Of a stretch of 64,000 bases of DNA, positions 1-11,438 are shown piece by piece. Below the pieces are notes generated by a model. The model worked only from the letters and a program-made list of their open reading frames with translations. It searched no databases and was not told the DNA's origin. Every line of letters starts with the position of its first letter. The first letter of the stretch is position 1. Position numbers and translations under genes: made by a program. The stretch is from Phaeosaccion multiseriatum. Lineage: Eukaryota; Ochrophyta, other classes. The stretch spans positions 2,480,001-2,544,000 of the forward strand of contig OZ218960.1 of the NCBI GenBank assembly GCA_965112735.1, in the 5' to 3' direction.

Positions 1-677
1 TTCTCCCCTCCCCGCACCGCAACAACCGCAACAATCCTCAATCCTCAACAGCAGCACCACTGCTCACGCCGTAGAGCCCCCTCCACCCTCCACGCGTCCG
101 TATGTCCATATGCCTCCATGTGTCCATGCATGCATGCTTATGTATGCTTTTATGCCCGTGCGTCAAACAAAGCCGCCCAAGAGTCACGCGGAGGCCTCTT
201 AGCGCAGCCTTCCCCTTCCCCTTGTCATCTCGTCTCTCAATGTCCCGCCATGCCCGGCATATAAAACCACCTCTGCGGCTGCTCCCTTCCCCTCCCGTCT
301 CTCTCCCTTGGTACCACAACTGCGTTGATAGATCATAGGCTACTATATCGTTTCGATATTGAACAACTGCAAAGCATGCCCAATCCTTTCCTTCCGTTTC
401 GATGCCAAAGGCTCCCCCCCGCGGAGGAGCCGAACCGAGCCACACAGCGCAGGCGGTGGAAGATTAAAGCGCCTTCAGTTTACACACTTAACCTTACCGC
501 ACCTCACCTCACTTCACTTCCTCTCATCCCCGTACTCGCCGCTGCCCCTCCGCCCAAAAAGCCACACATGATTAATGACTGCCGAACCCTCCGCTGCCGA
601 TGCCTCAGGTCGTCTCCGCTGCCGATGCACTGTAACTGTCGTCTCCGTCGTCACTGTCTCTGCTCTCGTGCTCCTGC
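1..677. other. Gene-free left edge
   Basis: No coding region can be supported here. The stretch is C/T-rich, with a CCT run near 735-775 continuing into the last exon of the next gene. It probably holds the 3' untranslated region of the minus-strand DUF1997-like gene. The short open frames on both strands are low-complexity. Confidence 0.5.
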
Positions 678-3366
678 TCATGCTCCTCCTCCCACTGCCG
701 CCGCCCCTCCAACGGCCGCCACCCCTGCCCCGTCTCCTCCTCCTCCTCCTCCTCCTCCTCCTCCTCCTCCTCCACCTGTCGCCAGAGTAGCAGCAGCCCC
801 ATCTTTTACCGCCCCCTCTACTTTAAAGTCGGTTTCCGCCTCAGCATCCTGCTTGGCCTGCTGCTGCTGCTGCTTCTCCAAGAAGGAATCGAACCCGTTC
901 ATAAAGGCATCCATGTAGCCAGAGGCGTCCTTCTCGAGCTGTTGTTGGAAGATGGCAGAGCCGGACTTTGACAGTCTCTCCACGCCGATGGGGAACCAGT
1001 TCGGCACCTCGAGCTGTGGCACGAAGAGGGGAAGGGGAAGGGTAAGGGCCGGAGAGCGGGGTAGGTAGGTCGGCCGGGGTTGGGGGTAGGCGGGGAGGTA
1101 GGTAGGTGGTGTGAGCAGGGCGTGAAGGAGGCTTTGAAGAGGGGGTAAAAGACAAACGGTCAAGAGGAGATGAGAGAGGGTCGGCTGGGTGACGGAGGGG
1201 AATGTTATTGACTGAGAGGAATCAACCTAAGAATTACGTTTGTGTGTGTGTGTGTGTGCGTGTGTGTGTGTGTGTGAGGGAGGGGGGGGGGGGACAGAGG
1301 GGGTCCACAGAGATGCCTCTGCCAGCCCGCTCTTCTCCATCTCCACTTCCCCAGACACACTCCATCTACAGCGAACAAGCCAAGCTCGGCACAGCAATTG
1401 GTGATACACGGCACAGCACAGCAATTGGTGATACACTGACCTCGATAGCCAGGGACGCGAAATTGATGATGGAAAGTGAATTATCGCACAGCCTATGTGA
1501 GGCGGCAGGAGAGGCGGGCAGGGGAGGAGGGGGTGGGGAGGGGTGAGGTTGACGAGGGGGTGAAAGAGGGGGTGAAAGAGGGGGTGAAGCCAACTTGGCG
1601 CGCCTGCTTGGATCCACAAGACAAACACTCCGTCTTGGGCAGCAAAGCGAAGTACAGCACAGGAACGGCGCAAAGCAGGCCGCATAGCATACACTCCGTC
1701 CGTCTGAAACCGTCTGAAACCGTCTGAACAACACCAGGCGAAGAGAAGGTGGGACAGGACACCCCTGCACGCACCGCTAAAGTGGGACAGCCCCGCCTAC
1801 ACCGCCCAATGCGCATGGCTTCCAGCCTTGCCCTACACCCCTTTATACCCTACACCTACACCTACTCCCCTTTATACCCTACAACGCATGACACTGCATG
1901 TCCACTCTCCGCACCACGCAGGTGGAGTCTTCTCTCTCCGCTACACCCCCAACCATATACAATTCCATTTCATGTCCCCTCCCCTCCCCTCCCCTCCCCC
2001 CCTCTACCCTACCCTACTCTACTGTACCCTACCCTACCCTACCCTGCTCAACCCTACCCTACGCTACCCTAACCTATACCCTACCCTACCCTACCCTACC
2101 CCACCCTACCCTACCCTACCCTACCTTACCCCACCCTACCCTACCCTTACCCTACCCTACCCTGCCCTACCCTACCTCTCCCTACGCTACCCTACCCTAC
2201 TCTACCCTACCCTACCCTACCCTGCCCTACCCCACCCTACCCTACCCTACCCTACCCTACCCTATATCCTACCCTACCCCACCCTACCCTACCCTACCCT
2301 ACCCTATCCTACCCTACCCTACCCTACCCTACCCTACCCTACCCTACCCCACCCCACCCCACCGTACCCTATCCTACCCTACACCACCCTACCCTACCCT
2401 ACCCCACCCTACACCCCACCCTACACCCCACCCTCCCTACATGTGCACTCACCGCACGATGGAGGTGGAGTCCATCTTCTTTGGCAGAGCCGCCGTCACC
2501 ATCCTCACGAGCGTGGCCGGGCCTGAGGCAGATACCTCGGGGGTGCTGTGAGTGATGAGCTTGAGGACGGGGGCGTCTGAGGCAGAGGGGTCCCACTCAA
2601 CGTCAAAGTTCACCCAGCTTTCCACCTTAACGCCTGGAAAATTCATGGGAGCCAGCAAGACGCGAACTCTATTCTTCTCCTCTTCCTCTCCTCCCTGTTT
2701 CTCCTCGAGCGGTTCCACCCTCACAATGCCCTTGTTGAGTCGCAAGAGTTTGGTTGGTGTGATGGGGCGGGCATAATAGGCTTTAAACTCCTCTTGTTTA
2801 GAGCCGGGCACTGGAAGCGAGCCACGCCAACGGGTAGAAGCAATGCACGAGATGAGGCATTCATTAGCCCCAGCGAGCAAGTGCGTGGGTGAGTGAGTGG
2901 GTGAGTGAGTGGGTGAGTGAGTGAGCAAGTGAGTGAGCGAGTGAGTGAGTGAGTGAGTGAGTGAGTGAGTGAGTGCGTGAGTGAGTGAGTGAGTGAGTGC
3001 GGGAGGGAGGGAGGAAGGGAGGGAGGAAAGGTCCCTCTCAGGGCTGGAGTGCGGAGGGCGATCAAGGACCTCGGCCCTCGTCCACAAGAGCGTATCTTCC
3101 TGCACAGCCTCCCTCTCTCTCCTCCCCCGATGGCTCAACCTGTCCTTACCTGTCCGGGCCGTCGTGGTCTCCGCCTTAAAACACACCGTCTTCATGCTCA
3201 TCCCCTCCCCCCTTGCGCCGCTTCTGCTGGTCCAAGTACCGCGTGGCGTGGAAAGCGCTTGAAGGCAGTGCAGACCGAAAGCGAGGCAGGGTGACACGGA
3301 CATACCCAGCAGCACCCCGACGACAGCACCGGGCCGACAAGCCGCTCTTCTCCTTTTCTCCCCCAT
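678..3366 (-). CDS. Plastid-targeted DUF1997-family protein
   Basis: Four exons on the minus strand (3366-3150, 2810-2453, 1492-1441, 1013-678) join in phase to give 320 residues. The N-terminus has a hydrophobic signal (residues about 14-29) ending in CLAF|GLH, an Ala-Phe junction like the ASAFAP motif of stramenopile plastid presequences. The body has the DUF1997 layout: an ITPTKLLRL segment, then APMNFPGVKVESWVNFDVEW, then LEVPNWFPI before a helix and a polyglycine C-terminus. DUF1997 proteins occur in cyanobacteria and plastids, and their reaction is unknown to me. The 52-nt third exon was placed by phase and by a good acceptor, and is the least certain. Intron 2 carries the CCCTA array. 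The final poly-Gly stretch comes from a GGA microsatellite. Confidence 0.72.
1398..1434. repeat. Dispersed TTGGTGATAC element, two copies
   Basis: Two exact TTGGTGATAC copies (1398-1407 and 1425-1434) lie 27 bp apart, each preceded by a GCAA or CAGCAA stem. They are in the last intron of the DUF1997-like gene, about 6 nt inside its donor on the sense strand. The same decamer recurs across the window. Confidence 0.8.
1990..2430. repeat. CCCTA (TAGGG) pentanucleotide array
   Basis: About 440 bp of CCCTA with scattered variants such as CCCCA, TCCTA and CCTTA. It sits inside intron 2 of the DUF1997-like gene, so the gene's sense strand reads TAGGG. It resembles telomeric repeats but lacks one T of TTAGGG. 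It is interstitial. Confidence 0.9.
2880..3012. repeat. GTGA tetranucleotide repeat
   Basis: Imperfect (GAGT)n/(GGGT)n and then (GGGA)n in the first intron of the DUF1997-like gene. On the sense strand this is CTCA-rich sequence towards the acceptor. Confidence 0.85.
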
Positions 3367-3650
3367 CTCTCTCCCGCACCTCTCCTTGAAGAAAGAATGG
3401 TTTGGTCGTTTGGGTTGGAATGAGAAAGGCGGAACGCAGCGTATCAACGCCCCACGCCTCTCCTCTGGGTTTAGATATATACGCTTGTGGTGATAGGCGT
3501 GCAACGTGCGTTGTTAAATATAAATGGAGTATGGTGAGGAGGGATGATACGATATGGATACAATTCTGCCTTTAACAACCGCATAACTCCTAAAAGTAAA
3601 GTGCCACATACCCTCTGCTGTATTGCAATACAACCAACCAGCAAAATGCC
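3367..3650. promoter_or_regulatory. Divergent promoter region, DUF1997/TatD
   Basis: These 284 bp separate the start codons of two head-to-head genes that both encode plastid-type presequences. The right half is AT-richer than the surroundings, with ATATATAC near 3475 and TAAATATAAATGG near 3517. No specific factor site can be named. The promoter role is inferred from gene orientation. Confidence 0.45.
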
Positions 3651-5053
3651 ATGTCGAGCATAACACGAGTGGCGCTCCTGTCGACCTTGCTGAGATTAAG
3701 CTTTGGAGGCTGTGAAAGCGCTGCCCTCGCCTTCGTGACTCCCTTCGCAACTCCCTTCTCCCGCCCTCACAGCAGCAGAAGGATGTCTTCTTCTGTGGGC
3801 GGCGGCGCCGGCGAGGAGTCCGAGACGCGCTTCATCGACATCGGGGCCAACTTGCTCGACCAGATGTACCTGGGTGAGCAGCTATATAAGAAGATTCAGT
3901 CCTTTTCCCCCTCTTCTCTCCTCTTGGTTGACACTGGTTCCATCAATTTGTTACGCTCCTCGCAAGGCAAGTACCGTGGAAAACAGCGCCACCCCGCTGA
4001 CCTGGAGGCAGTACTGGAGCGCGCCTCAGCCGCCGGGGTGGACAAGATGATGGTGACGGCGGGCAGTCTGGAGGAGGCCCGCCAGGCCCTCGAGATGGTG
4101 CAGGATCGGGACTCCCTTTACTTCACCGTTGGTGTACATCCAACACGAGGGGACACGCTCATGTCGTCGGCAGGCGAAGCAGGAGTAGCAGCAGAATCAG
4201 CAACAAAAGAATCCGCAGTAGCGCAATCAGCAGTAGTCGAACCGGTAGCTGATGGGGCAGGGGCAGGGCAACAAGACGGCCTTTCTGCTGCCAGTGTAGC
4301 AGACGTGGACAGCACGCAGCTCGACGCTCTGCTTGCCGTGCTGCTCGAGGGCAAGCGGCAGGGGAAGGCCGTGGCGGTGGGCGAGTTTGGCCTCGACTAT
4401 GATCGGGTACGTTTCATCACGCTACGTTGCGGGGAGGAGGAGGAGAGAGAGAGAGAGGGGAGCTGAGCGGCAACGGAGGAGCGACTCAACTCACGCAATT
4501 GCAACCCTGTCCTACGTTTCCTTCCTTCCTTCCTTCCGTTCTTCCCTCCCTCCCTCCCTCCCTCCCTCCCTCCCTTCCTCCCTTCCTTCCTTCCTTCCTT
4601 CCTTCCTTCCTTCCTTCCTTCCTTCCTTCCGTTCTTCCCTCCCTCCCTCCCTCCCTCCCTCCCTTCCTTCCTTCCTTCCTTCCTTCCTTCCTTCCTTCCT
4701 TCCTCTCGTTATTCAGCTCCACTTCTGTTCGAAGGAAGTGCAGCAGAAGGCCTTCGAGGCTCAGTTCGTGCTCACGGAGGCGAGCGGGCTGCCCGCCTTC
4801 TTCCACTCTCGAGCCTGCGGCCCCTCTGGCGACTGGGCCTTCGTGGAGACGCTCAAGCGAAACCGCGACAGATTCTCAACGGGAGTCGTTCACAGGTGAG
4901 TGGAGTAGTGGGGGGGTGGTAGGGCTTTAGGGTCTCAACACAGGGGAGGGAGGTGCTACTCCTTCTCATCCTCCTACTCCTGCTGCTGCTACTGCTCCTG
5001 CTACTGCTGCTGCTGCGCTGCTCCTCCTCCTCCTCCTCCTCCTCCTCCTCCTC

Positions 5054-5088
<35 letters not shown>

Positions 5089-5382
5089 CCCTCCCACCTT
5101 TGTCCTCTTCCCTTGCTAACACGTGCCCTACTCAGCTTCGATGGTACGCGAGAAGAAGCCGAGGCCCTCCTCGACATGGGGCTGTCTCTGGGGCTCAACG
5201 GGTGAGTGAGTGAGTGAGGGAGTGGGACTACCGAAACCGTAGAACCGTAACTGTCGTATCACATCCCCCCTGGGGCATGACGTGGCATCGATTCAATCAC
5301 TCGACTATTATATGCACCTCTTTCTCTCAAACGCCCCTTCCGTCACTCGACATGTCGCCGCTCCTTACTGCCCCTGTGCTGC

Positions 5383-5420
<38 letters not shown>

Positions 5421-6006
5421 CAGGGCTCCTACCCGCAGCCACTAATTCCACTCTAGTCTTGAAGTCGTTCTCTCACTCTGCCCGTCGGAATGTCTGAATA
5501 TCGGAATGCGAACAAATGAGCAGGTGCAGCCTCAGGACGGAGGAGAGCCTGGAGGTTGTGAAGGAACTCCCCCTAGACAGGATCATGCTCGAGACGGACT
5601 GCCCCTGGTGTGAAGTCAAGGTACGTACCTAGCTCTCTTTCTTTCTCTCCGTCTCTCTCTCCATCTTCCTCTCTCCCCCCCCCCTCTCTCCTCCTATGTC
5701 TCTCTCTAGCACTCTCTCTCTCTGGCTCTCTCTTCCTTGCTCTCTCTTTCTCTCCCTCACCTTCCCCTCCCAATCCCCCCTTTTCCTCCTCAGGCGACGC
5801 ACGCGGGCTCAAGCTTCGTCAAAACCAAATACCCCAGCAAGAAGCCCGAGAGGTTCGAGGCAGGCAGTGATAATCTCGTCAAGGGCCGGTCAGAGCCGTG
5901 TCAGATCTGGCAAGTAGCGGAGATTGTGGCGGCAGTGAAGGGGGTTGAAGTCTCCGAGCTGGCACGGCAGTGCTACGGCAACACAGAACGCATGTTCTTT
6001 GCGTGA
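3651..6006 (+). CDS. TatD-family metal-dependent DNase
   Basis: Six exons (3651-3873, 3967-4406, 4717-4895, 5136-5201, 5524-5620, 5794-6006) give 405 residues in phase. The order of motifs is that of TatD/TATDN1: FIDIGANLLDQMYLG, YRGKQRHPADLE, VGVHPTRGD, GEFGLDYDRLHFC, ETDCPWCE, and a C-terminal NTERMFFA. TatD enzymes are metal-dependent 3'-5' nucleases acting on DNA. The first HxH is replaced by DIGAN, as in TATDN1. Residues 1-30 form a signal ending in AALAF|VTPF, suggesting plastid import; a second Met at about residue 45 (MSSSVGGG) could start a non-plastid form. A low-complexity Ala/Ser/Glu linker of about 55 residues interrupts exon 2. Introns 2 to 4 have purine-rich 5' ends; introns 2 and 3 have pyrimidine-rich 3' ends. 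Confidence 0.92.
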
Positions 6007-6825
6007 GGGAGAGGGAGGGGTGGGAGGGAGGGAGGGAGGGAGGGAGGGGTGGGGGGGGGTTGACCACCTCTCCGGAGGGAAGAGGGACGAACTTCCAGCA
6101 CTACGACAGTACAACGACACTACAGGACGAGAGAGCGTTTACGGCACTGGCACTCGCACTGGGCACTCGGGAGGAGGAGGAGGAGGAGGAGGAGGAGGAG
6201 GCGTGGCTGCGGTCGGTGGGTGAAGAGCGCTGTCACATCGTAAGGGGAGGGACACGCTCCGGGCTACATTGCAAGGGCAGGGACACACACCAGTGGGCTG
6301 TCTGATCATTGAACCCTTTGACGATCAGAAACCATTGCACCATTACAGAACCATATTAACCACTGCACCTTTCGGCCATTGGACCTTCGGCATCGATAGC
6401 CGCCAAGAGCTCCATCTATGAGGCTCATGGACGAGCAGACTCCCATCTGTGGCCGCGTGGATGGAGCAGACAGACCGAAGAGGGGATGGCAGTAGATGGT
6501 TCGTTGGTTTGGCGCCACTGGCTGCGAGCTGACAGATGCCTCAGAAGGAAGGGGGACTACCCCTCTCTTTTCACGTAAACGGGTGTTTCGTGGAAGGAAG
6601 AGGCCATACCTGGCCAGAGACCTGCTCTGCTCTCCCTTCCCCTTCTCTCCTCTCCCCTCCCCTTCCCTTCCCTCCCCTCCCCTTCCCTTCCCTTCCCTCC
6701 CCTCTCCTCTCCAATCATCTTCCTCCCCTCCCCTCCCCTTCCTTCCCATCCCTCCCCTCCCCTCCCCTTCCCTTCCCTCCCCTCCCCTCCCCTCCTCTCC
6801 CCTCCTCTCCTTCCCCCCTCTTACT
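6007..6825. other. Convergent intergenic gap
   Basis: This lies between the stop codons of the TatD (+) and MFSD5-type (-) genes. It holds (GGGA)n at about 6016-6056, (GGA)n at about 6172-6200, and a long CCTCCCCTTCCC pyrimidine tract from about 6627 to 6820. I see no gene or structured RNA. Confidence 0.6.
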
Positions 6826-8970
6826 CTACTCTTCCTTTGTCTCCTCGAGGGGCTTAGCAGCTGCGGCCACGGCTGTGCCCACCGCGAGCAGCGCAGTACA
6901 TAGAGCAAGCAGAGACTCGGGAGGAGAGTCCCTGGCCACAAGCATTGTACTCACCACCACTGCACGGGAGAGGGGAGAGGAGAGGAGAGGGGAGGGGAGG
7001 GGGGTTGGTTGTGTTTTAGGCGAAGAGGAGAAGGAGGGAGAGGAGAGAAAGGGAGGGAGCGGGGGGATATCCGCACCCAAGTGGGAGTGCACGCGGGGCG
7101 GCGCCGCATGTGAACCTTTCCCTTGACGGTGCTAACAAATCAAATTGAAGACGCCTACAACATGAAGTGCTGTGCTGCCACGGTTTATCGTTACTGACTT
7201 GTCAAGTGACCTACTCCCTCCTTGCTTCCCCTTGTTCACTCACCGAGGTTGAGCGGCATCTTCAGAACACTGCTCATGGCAGCCCTCTTCCCCTCGGGCA
7301 GCAGCAGAGAACGAAGACGACCCACAGACGGGAAATACGCCCCTACGCACATCTGATGGAGGAGAGGTGGGGAAGGGGGCGGCGGGCGTTCGTTACTTGG
7401 TCACGTGGGTGGGTGGTTGGTTGGTTGGCAGTCCTCTCTCTTCGTCCGTCCGTCCGTCCGTCCGTCCGTCCCTTTCTCCGCCCCTCCGTTCCTCCCTCCC
7501 TCCGCCCCTCCGTTCCTCCCTCGCTCCGCCCCTCCCTCCCCCCCTCCCTCCCTCCCTCCCTCCCTCCCTCCCTCCCTCCCTCCCTCCCCCCTTCCTTCCC
7601 TCCCTCTTGACTTACCTCGTACACCATAAAGCATCCCAGCCTCCATGTAAAGTCCTCACGCCACCCTGCGCCCCCCAATGCGAGCAAAGCCACCACAAAC
7701 ACACCCACCAGGAATTCTCCCAACACCTTGCTGTCCCTGGCTCTGCTCCCATCACACTTGGCGACTACCAAGATGCTGAATCCATTGGCTCCAACCATAC
7801 AGGCGAGCATGTAGCAAGCAAAGACAAGGCCGTGGGGAAGGCTGGAGAGGGCCTTGGAGGAGGAAGAGGAGCACTGTTGGAGGGCGGGGGTCCAGACCAA
7901 TACGAACATGTACATGCTGCAGATGGCGACGGCGTTGGAGGAGGAGGAGGAGGAGGAGGAGGAGGAGGAGGAGGTGGAGGAGGAGGAGGAGGAGGAGGAG
8001 GAGAGGAGAAGAAGAAGAAGAAGAAGAAGAAGACGAAGGAGGAGGAGGAGGAGGAGGAGGAGAAGGAGGAGGAGGAGGAGGAGGTGGAGGAGGAGGAGGA
8101 GGAGGAGGAGGAGGAGGAGGAGGAGGAGGAGGAGGAGGAGGAGGTGGAGGAGGAGGAGAAGGAGAGGGGGCAGAGCGATGCCAGTGGGTGGGAGGGGCAG
8201 AAGGGGCAGAGGCATGCAGTGGATGGCAGTGGATGGGAGGGACAGAGGGGCGGGGGCTCGGTTTGTTAACGTACGTGGGGGGAGAGCAGAAAGGTGGAAG
8301 AACAGATAAATTGATGCACAGAACGATGGATGGATGTCGACACAACTCGATGGAAGTGGATGGCAAAGACAGGAAGGTACAGAACCCCCTCCCTCCCTCC
8401 CTCCCTCCCTCCATCCCTCCGACTCCCTCCACCGCTAGGCCGGGCCCACCTGCTCTCAAACAGCGTTTGCATGGCGAGCAGTGACCTCAAAGAGGCACTG
8501 CTCCCCACCTCTCTGCCGGCCATGGCCGTAGCCTGCAGCAGCGACGGTCGCCGGCCACCAGGGACAGCAGTTGGTGATACAGCAGCAGCAGGTGGTAGTG
8601 ATCCCGCCCTGCTGCCTCGCGGAGCCATGAGGTGGCGGCACAAGAGTACGCATGTGATGGAGATGGCACCAGACAGCATGAAGGGGCCTCGAGGGCCGAG
8701 ACGAGAGGCGGCCACAGCCTGGCCAACGATGCCTGACGAGGGAGGGAGGGAGGGAGGGATGGATGGAGGGATGGAGGGAGGGAGGTTGGGAGGGAGGGAA
8801 GGAGGGAGGGTGGTTGGGAGGGAGGGAGGGAGGGAGGGAGGGCGTGGACGGCGTAAGGGGACCCTCGCATCGCATGAGTTCACTGCGTGCCTCGCTCCAT
8901 CCTTCCTTTGAGTCCGTGTGTCCGTGTCTTTCCCTCCCCGAGACGCGCACATACATACACACACACACAT

Positions 8971-9050
<80 letters not shown>

Positions 9051-11030
9051 AGACAGCCACACCTGCCCCCACCGCAGTGCAGCTGTTGAGGAAGGTTGCG
9101 CTTGCGAAGGTCTGGCTCAGGTCCTTTCCATCGAAGCCGAGGCGGTGGTGCTCGCTAACCATCCAGGCCTTCCATGCCCAGAGAGAGAGAGAGGCGGGGG
9201 GGAGGGAGAGATGAGAGACAGAGACAAGAGAGAGAGAGCGTGAGGGATAAGAGAGAGATACTCAGATGAGGGATAAGAGAGAGATACTCAGAGAGAGCGT
9301 GAGGGATAAGAGAGAGAGCGTGTATGAAAGACATTGTGTGAGGCGTCCGTGTCCAGGGGTGGTGTATACCCGATGCAGAGAGCCACACACTGTGGAGTCT
9401 CAAAGGTGTTTGGTATGTTCGAATCCGGATTGTCGCCATTTGGGGAACACGTGCTTCATATGAACGGCATGTCGCAGGAGGAGGATAGATTAAGGAAGTG
9501 AGATTGATAAGGAAAGCTAATACACGCTCAACATAGGATAAGAACCCCTTGCTTGTTGGTTGTCTGGGGTGTGTGGTCTGTCCCACATCCCAGGTGGCTC
9601 AACACAGAGCCTCACACAGAGCCACACTGCACTCAAGGTTGAGGTTGAGGTGTGCAAACTTTGCTCGCATCTTCTTCGGTTACACACGGACCTCGAAGGC
9701 GACGGAGAGGGTGGAGCTGGCGACTCCGCTCGCTATCCGGCCTCCGACGAGGAAGCCGTAAGAGGGGGACATGACGAGGCACACGCTCGTAAGCTGAGGG
9801 TGAGGGTGAGGGAGGAAGGAGAGGGGAGGGATGGCAGTGGACGTGAGGGTGAGGGAGGGAGGAGGGGGGAGGCAGGGGCTGGACGTGAGGGTGAGGGAGG
9901 GACGGGGGGTGGGCAGGCGCATACTTTCTCCGTGTGGCGTCTTGGAAGGGGCGGGGGGCGCTTTTGGGCTATTGTTCCCTTTGGTCTTTGCTACTTGCTC
10001 TGGTGGGGTCCAAGAGCGTTGTGGGCTGGTCCAGACCCGGCACACAACACCACTCCACTCCATACGTACACACATACGTAAGGACAAACATACATATCAG
10101 GCATCGATTGGACCTGTCGGCATTGGGTACCATCGCATCCGAAGCTTGTGCGTGTACATGTATGTACTGCGTGCCTGTATAACTCTTCACACCTGAGCAA
10201 AGCCGTAGAAGCTGCACAGAGTGCGACGACCGAAGCGATCGGCAGCACTGCCAATGAAGGTGCCCACCACCGCACCGGACAAGTAGCCTGTTGCAAAGAG
10301 GAGCACGATTTGCTGGCCACTGTATCCGTAGGAGTGGTACAGCGAGTAGATGTATGGGCCTTTGAGCCAGTCTGCATCATGAGGCGGGGGGGGGGGGGGG
10401 GGTAGCGCAAGTCTAGAAAGATGAGATGCGTGCCGGAGGATTACGACAGGAAGATTAAGGTACTTATTACGAAACCCAAGTCAGATTTGGGTCCAAACTT
10501 TACCCAGACCCCGCTAGGGATGCCAAAGCCCCAGCAGAGGGAAAGACGTGTCTAGGAAGTAGACTCCGTGAAACACACGTTCAGCGGGACGGTACGAGGG
10601 GATGGTACTCGAGGTGCTACGTTATCACCTGCGGCGCTGGCGGCGAGGTAGCACATGAAGTAGCGTTGCTGGAAGACTGAAAACTCCTTGCTGCTGGCAC
10701 CGGGGCTCCCTGAAGCTGAGCTTCGCTCCGTACTGTCCCGCGATTCAGAAAGCAGAAAGGGTTAGGGGGGTAAGTAATATTGCGGCTTTCCTTTCCAATT
10801 CCACACACTACTCACGTGTTCGCCGGTGATCCTTTGTTTGTACGATCGTCCTCTTTCCGCCCTCGCCCCATCCCTTCCCCCCCAGCCTTGTCGCGGCTGC
10901 GGGCACTGCGCATCACCAATGCCCTAGATACCACTGCAGAAATCAGAAGCAAGGAAAAAATAGTAAACACGGGTTTCCTGTTCCCATCATCTGCATACTC
11001 GCTTGGGGAATCGCTTGGGGAAGAGGCCAT
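6826..11030 (-). CDS. MFSD5/MOT2-type transporter (molybdate family)
   Basis: Nine exons on the minus strand (11030-10816, 10732-10629, 10371-10193, 9793-9692, 9168-9063, 8732-8450, 7916-7616, 7352-7244, 6959-6826) give 510 residues, with phase closing at every junction. The chain reads like MFSD5/MOT2: an N-terminal membrane helix, VFQQRYFMCYLAA, DWLKGPYIYSLYHSYG, the MFS motif-A segment GSAADRFGRR, VGGRIASGVASS, AFEAWMVSEH, AMQTLFESSMYMFVLVWTPAL, and CVGAYFPSVGRLRS. The family imports molybdate in plants and green algae, so molybdate transport is inferred. Exon 6 contains a dispersed TTGGTGATAC element that encodes an Ala/Ser/Pro/Thr loop. The start is the ATG at 11030; a GTGAGC just upstream looks like a donor, so an upstream exon is possible. 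Confidence 0.9.
7936..8168. repeat. GGA/GAA trinucleotide tract
   Basis: About 230 bp of GGA with GAA and GGT variants. It lies in the MFSD5 intron (7917-8449) just upstream, on the sense strand, of the acceptor at 7917, where it reads as CCT/CTT pyrimidine. It may serve as an oversized polypyrimidine tract. Confidence 0.9.
8955..9047. repeat. CA dinucleotide repeat
   Basis: (CA)n, about 90 bp with few interruptions, in the MFSD5-type gene's intron 8733-9062. Confidence 0.9.
9238..9325. repeat. GAGGGATAAGAGAGAGATACTC minisatellite
   Basis: Three to four imperfect tandem units of about 26-30 bp, based on TGAGGGATAAGAGAGAG, inside the MFSD5-type gene's intron 9169-9691. Confidence 0.75.
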
Positions 11031-11438
11031 CGGCCCTTCTTTTTTCCGATACTGTCTTGGGAAATTCTTGCTCACCGTAGGTGGCCAGGTCTCAAGACTA
11101 TGGAGGTACTTGCGAAACCTTTACACTACGGGGCGCACTAAGGAAGGGGATCGAGGGAAAGTTGTATATAAGTATATAAGTGCCGAAGGAAGTACACAAA
11201 CTGGTGGTATGGCATCACAGATTCTCTCCTCGATCGTATGTACTCTTTCATGCCAAATCGGAATCCCCCCCCCCCGTCTTATCTCTTATCTCTCCCACCA
11301 AGCAGTGGGGAGTACACAGACAAAGAGTGTGAGTCATTAGTTAGCGCAAGTTCACCGACGCTACAATAATCGTGCATATCCCTGCCCCAGAAAGGACGTC
11401 GGGAGCCACGGAGAACGAAGGGACACTCTCCTGAGGCA
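11031..11438. promoter_or_regulatory. Divergent promoter region, MFSD5/FNIP
   Basis: 408 bp between head-to-head start codons. It contains TATATAAGTATATAAG near 11164-11179, about 260 bp upstream of the FNIP-like ATG, which could be a TATA-like element. A run of ten C lies near 11267-11276. The promoter role is inferred. Confidence 0.4.

Noticed and set aside
1749-2551. Long overlapping open frames rich in Tyr-Pro-Thr-Leu
   Set aside because: They are translations of the CCCTA array within an intron; a 5-bp unit stays open in several frames without coding meaning.
7343-8459. Long minus-strand proline, leucine or serine homopolymer frames
   Set aside because: They are three reading frames of the same CCT tract in an intron. 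Only the 7616-7916 part belongs to a real exon.
8750-8845. Regular GGGAGGGA repeats resembling a CRISPR-like array
   Set aside because: No unique spacers between units; it is a tetranucleotide microsatellite in an intron of a eukaryotic gene.
9405-9440. GTTCGAATCC box suggesting a tRNA T arm
   Set aside because: Flanking bases do not pair into a T stem, and no D or anticodon arm is present upstream.
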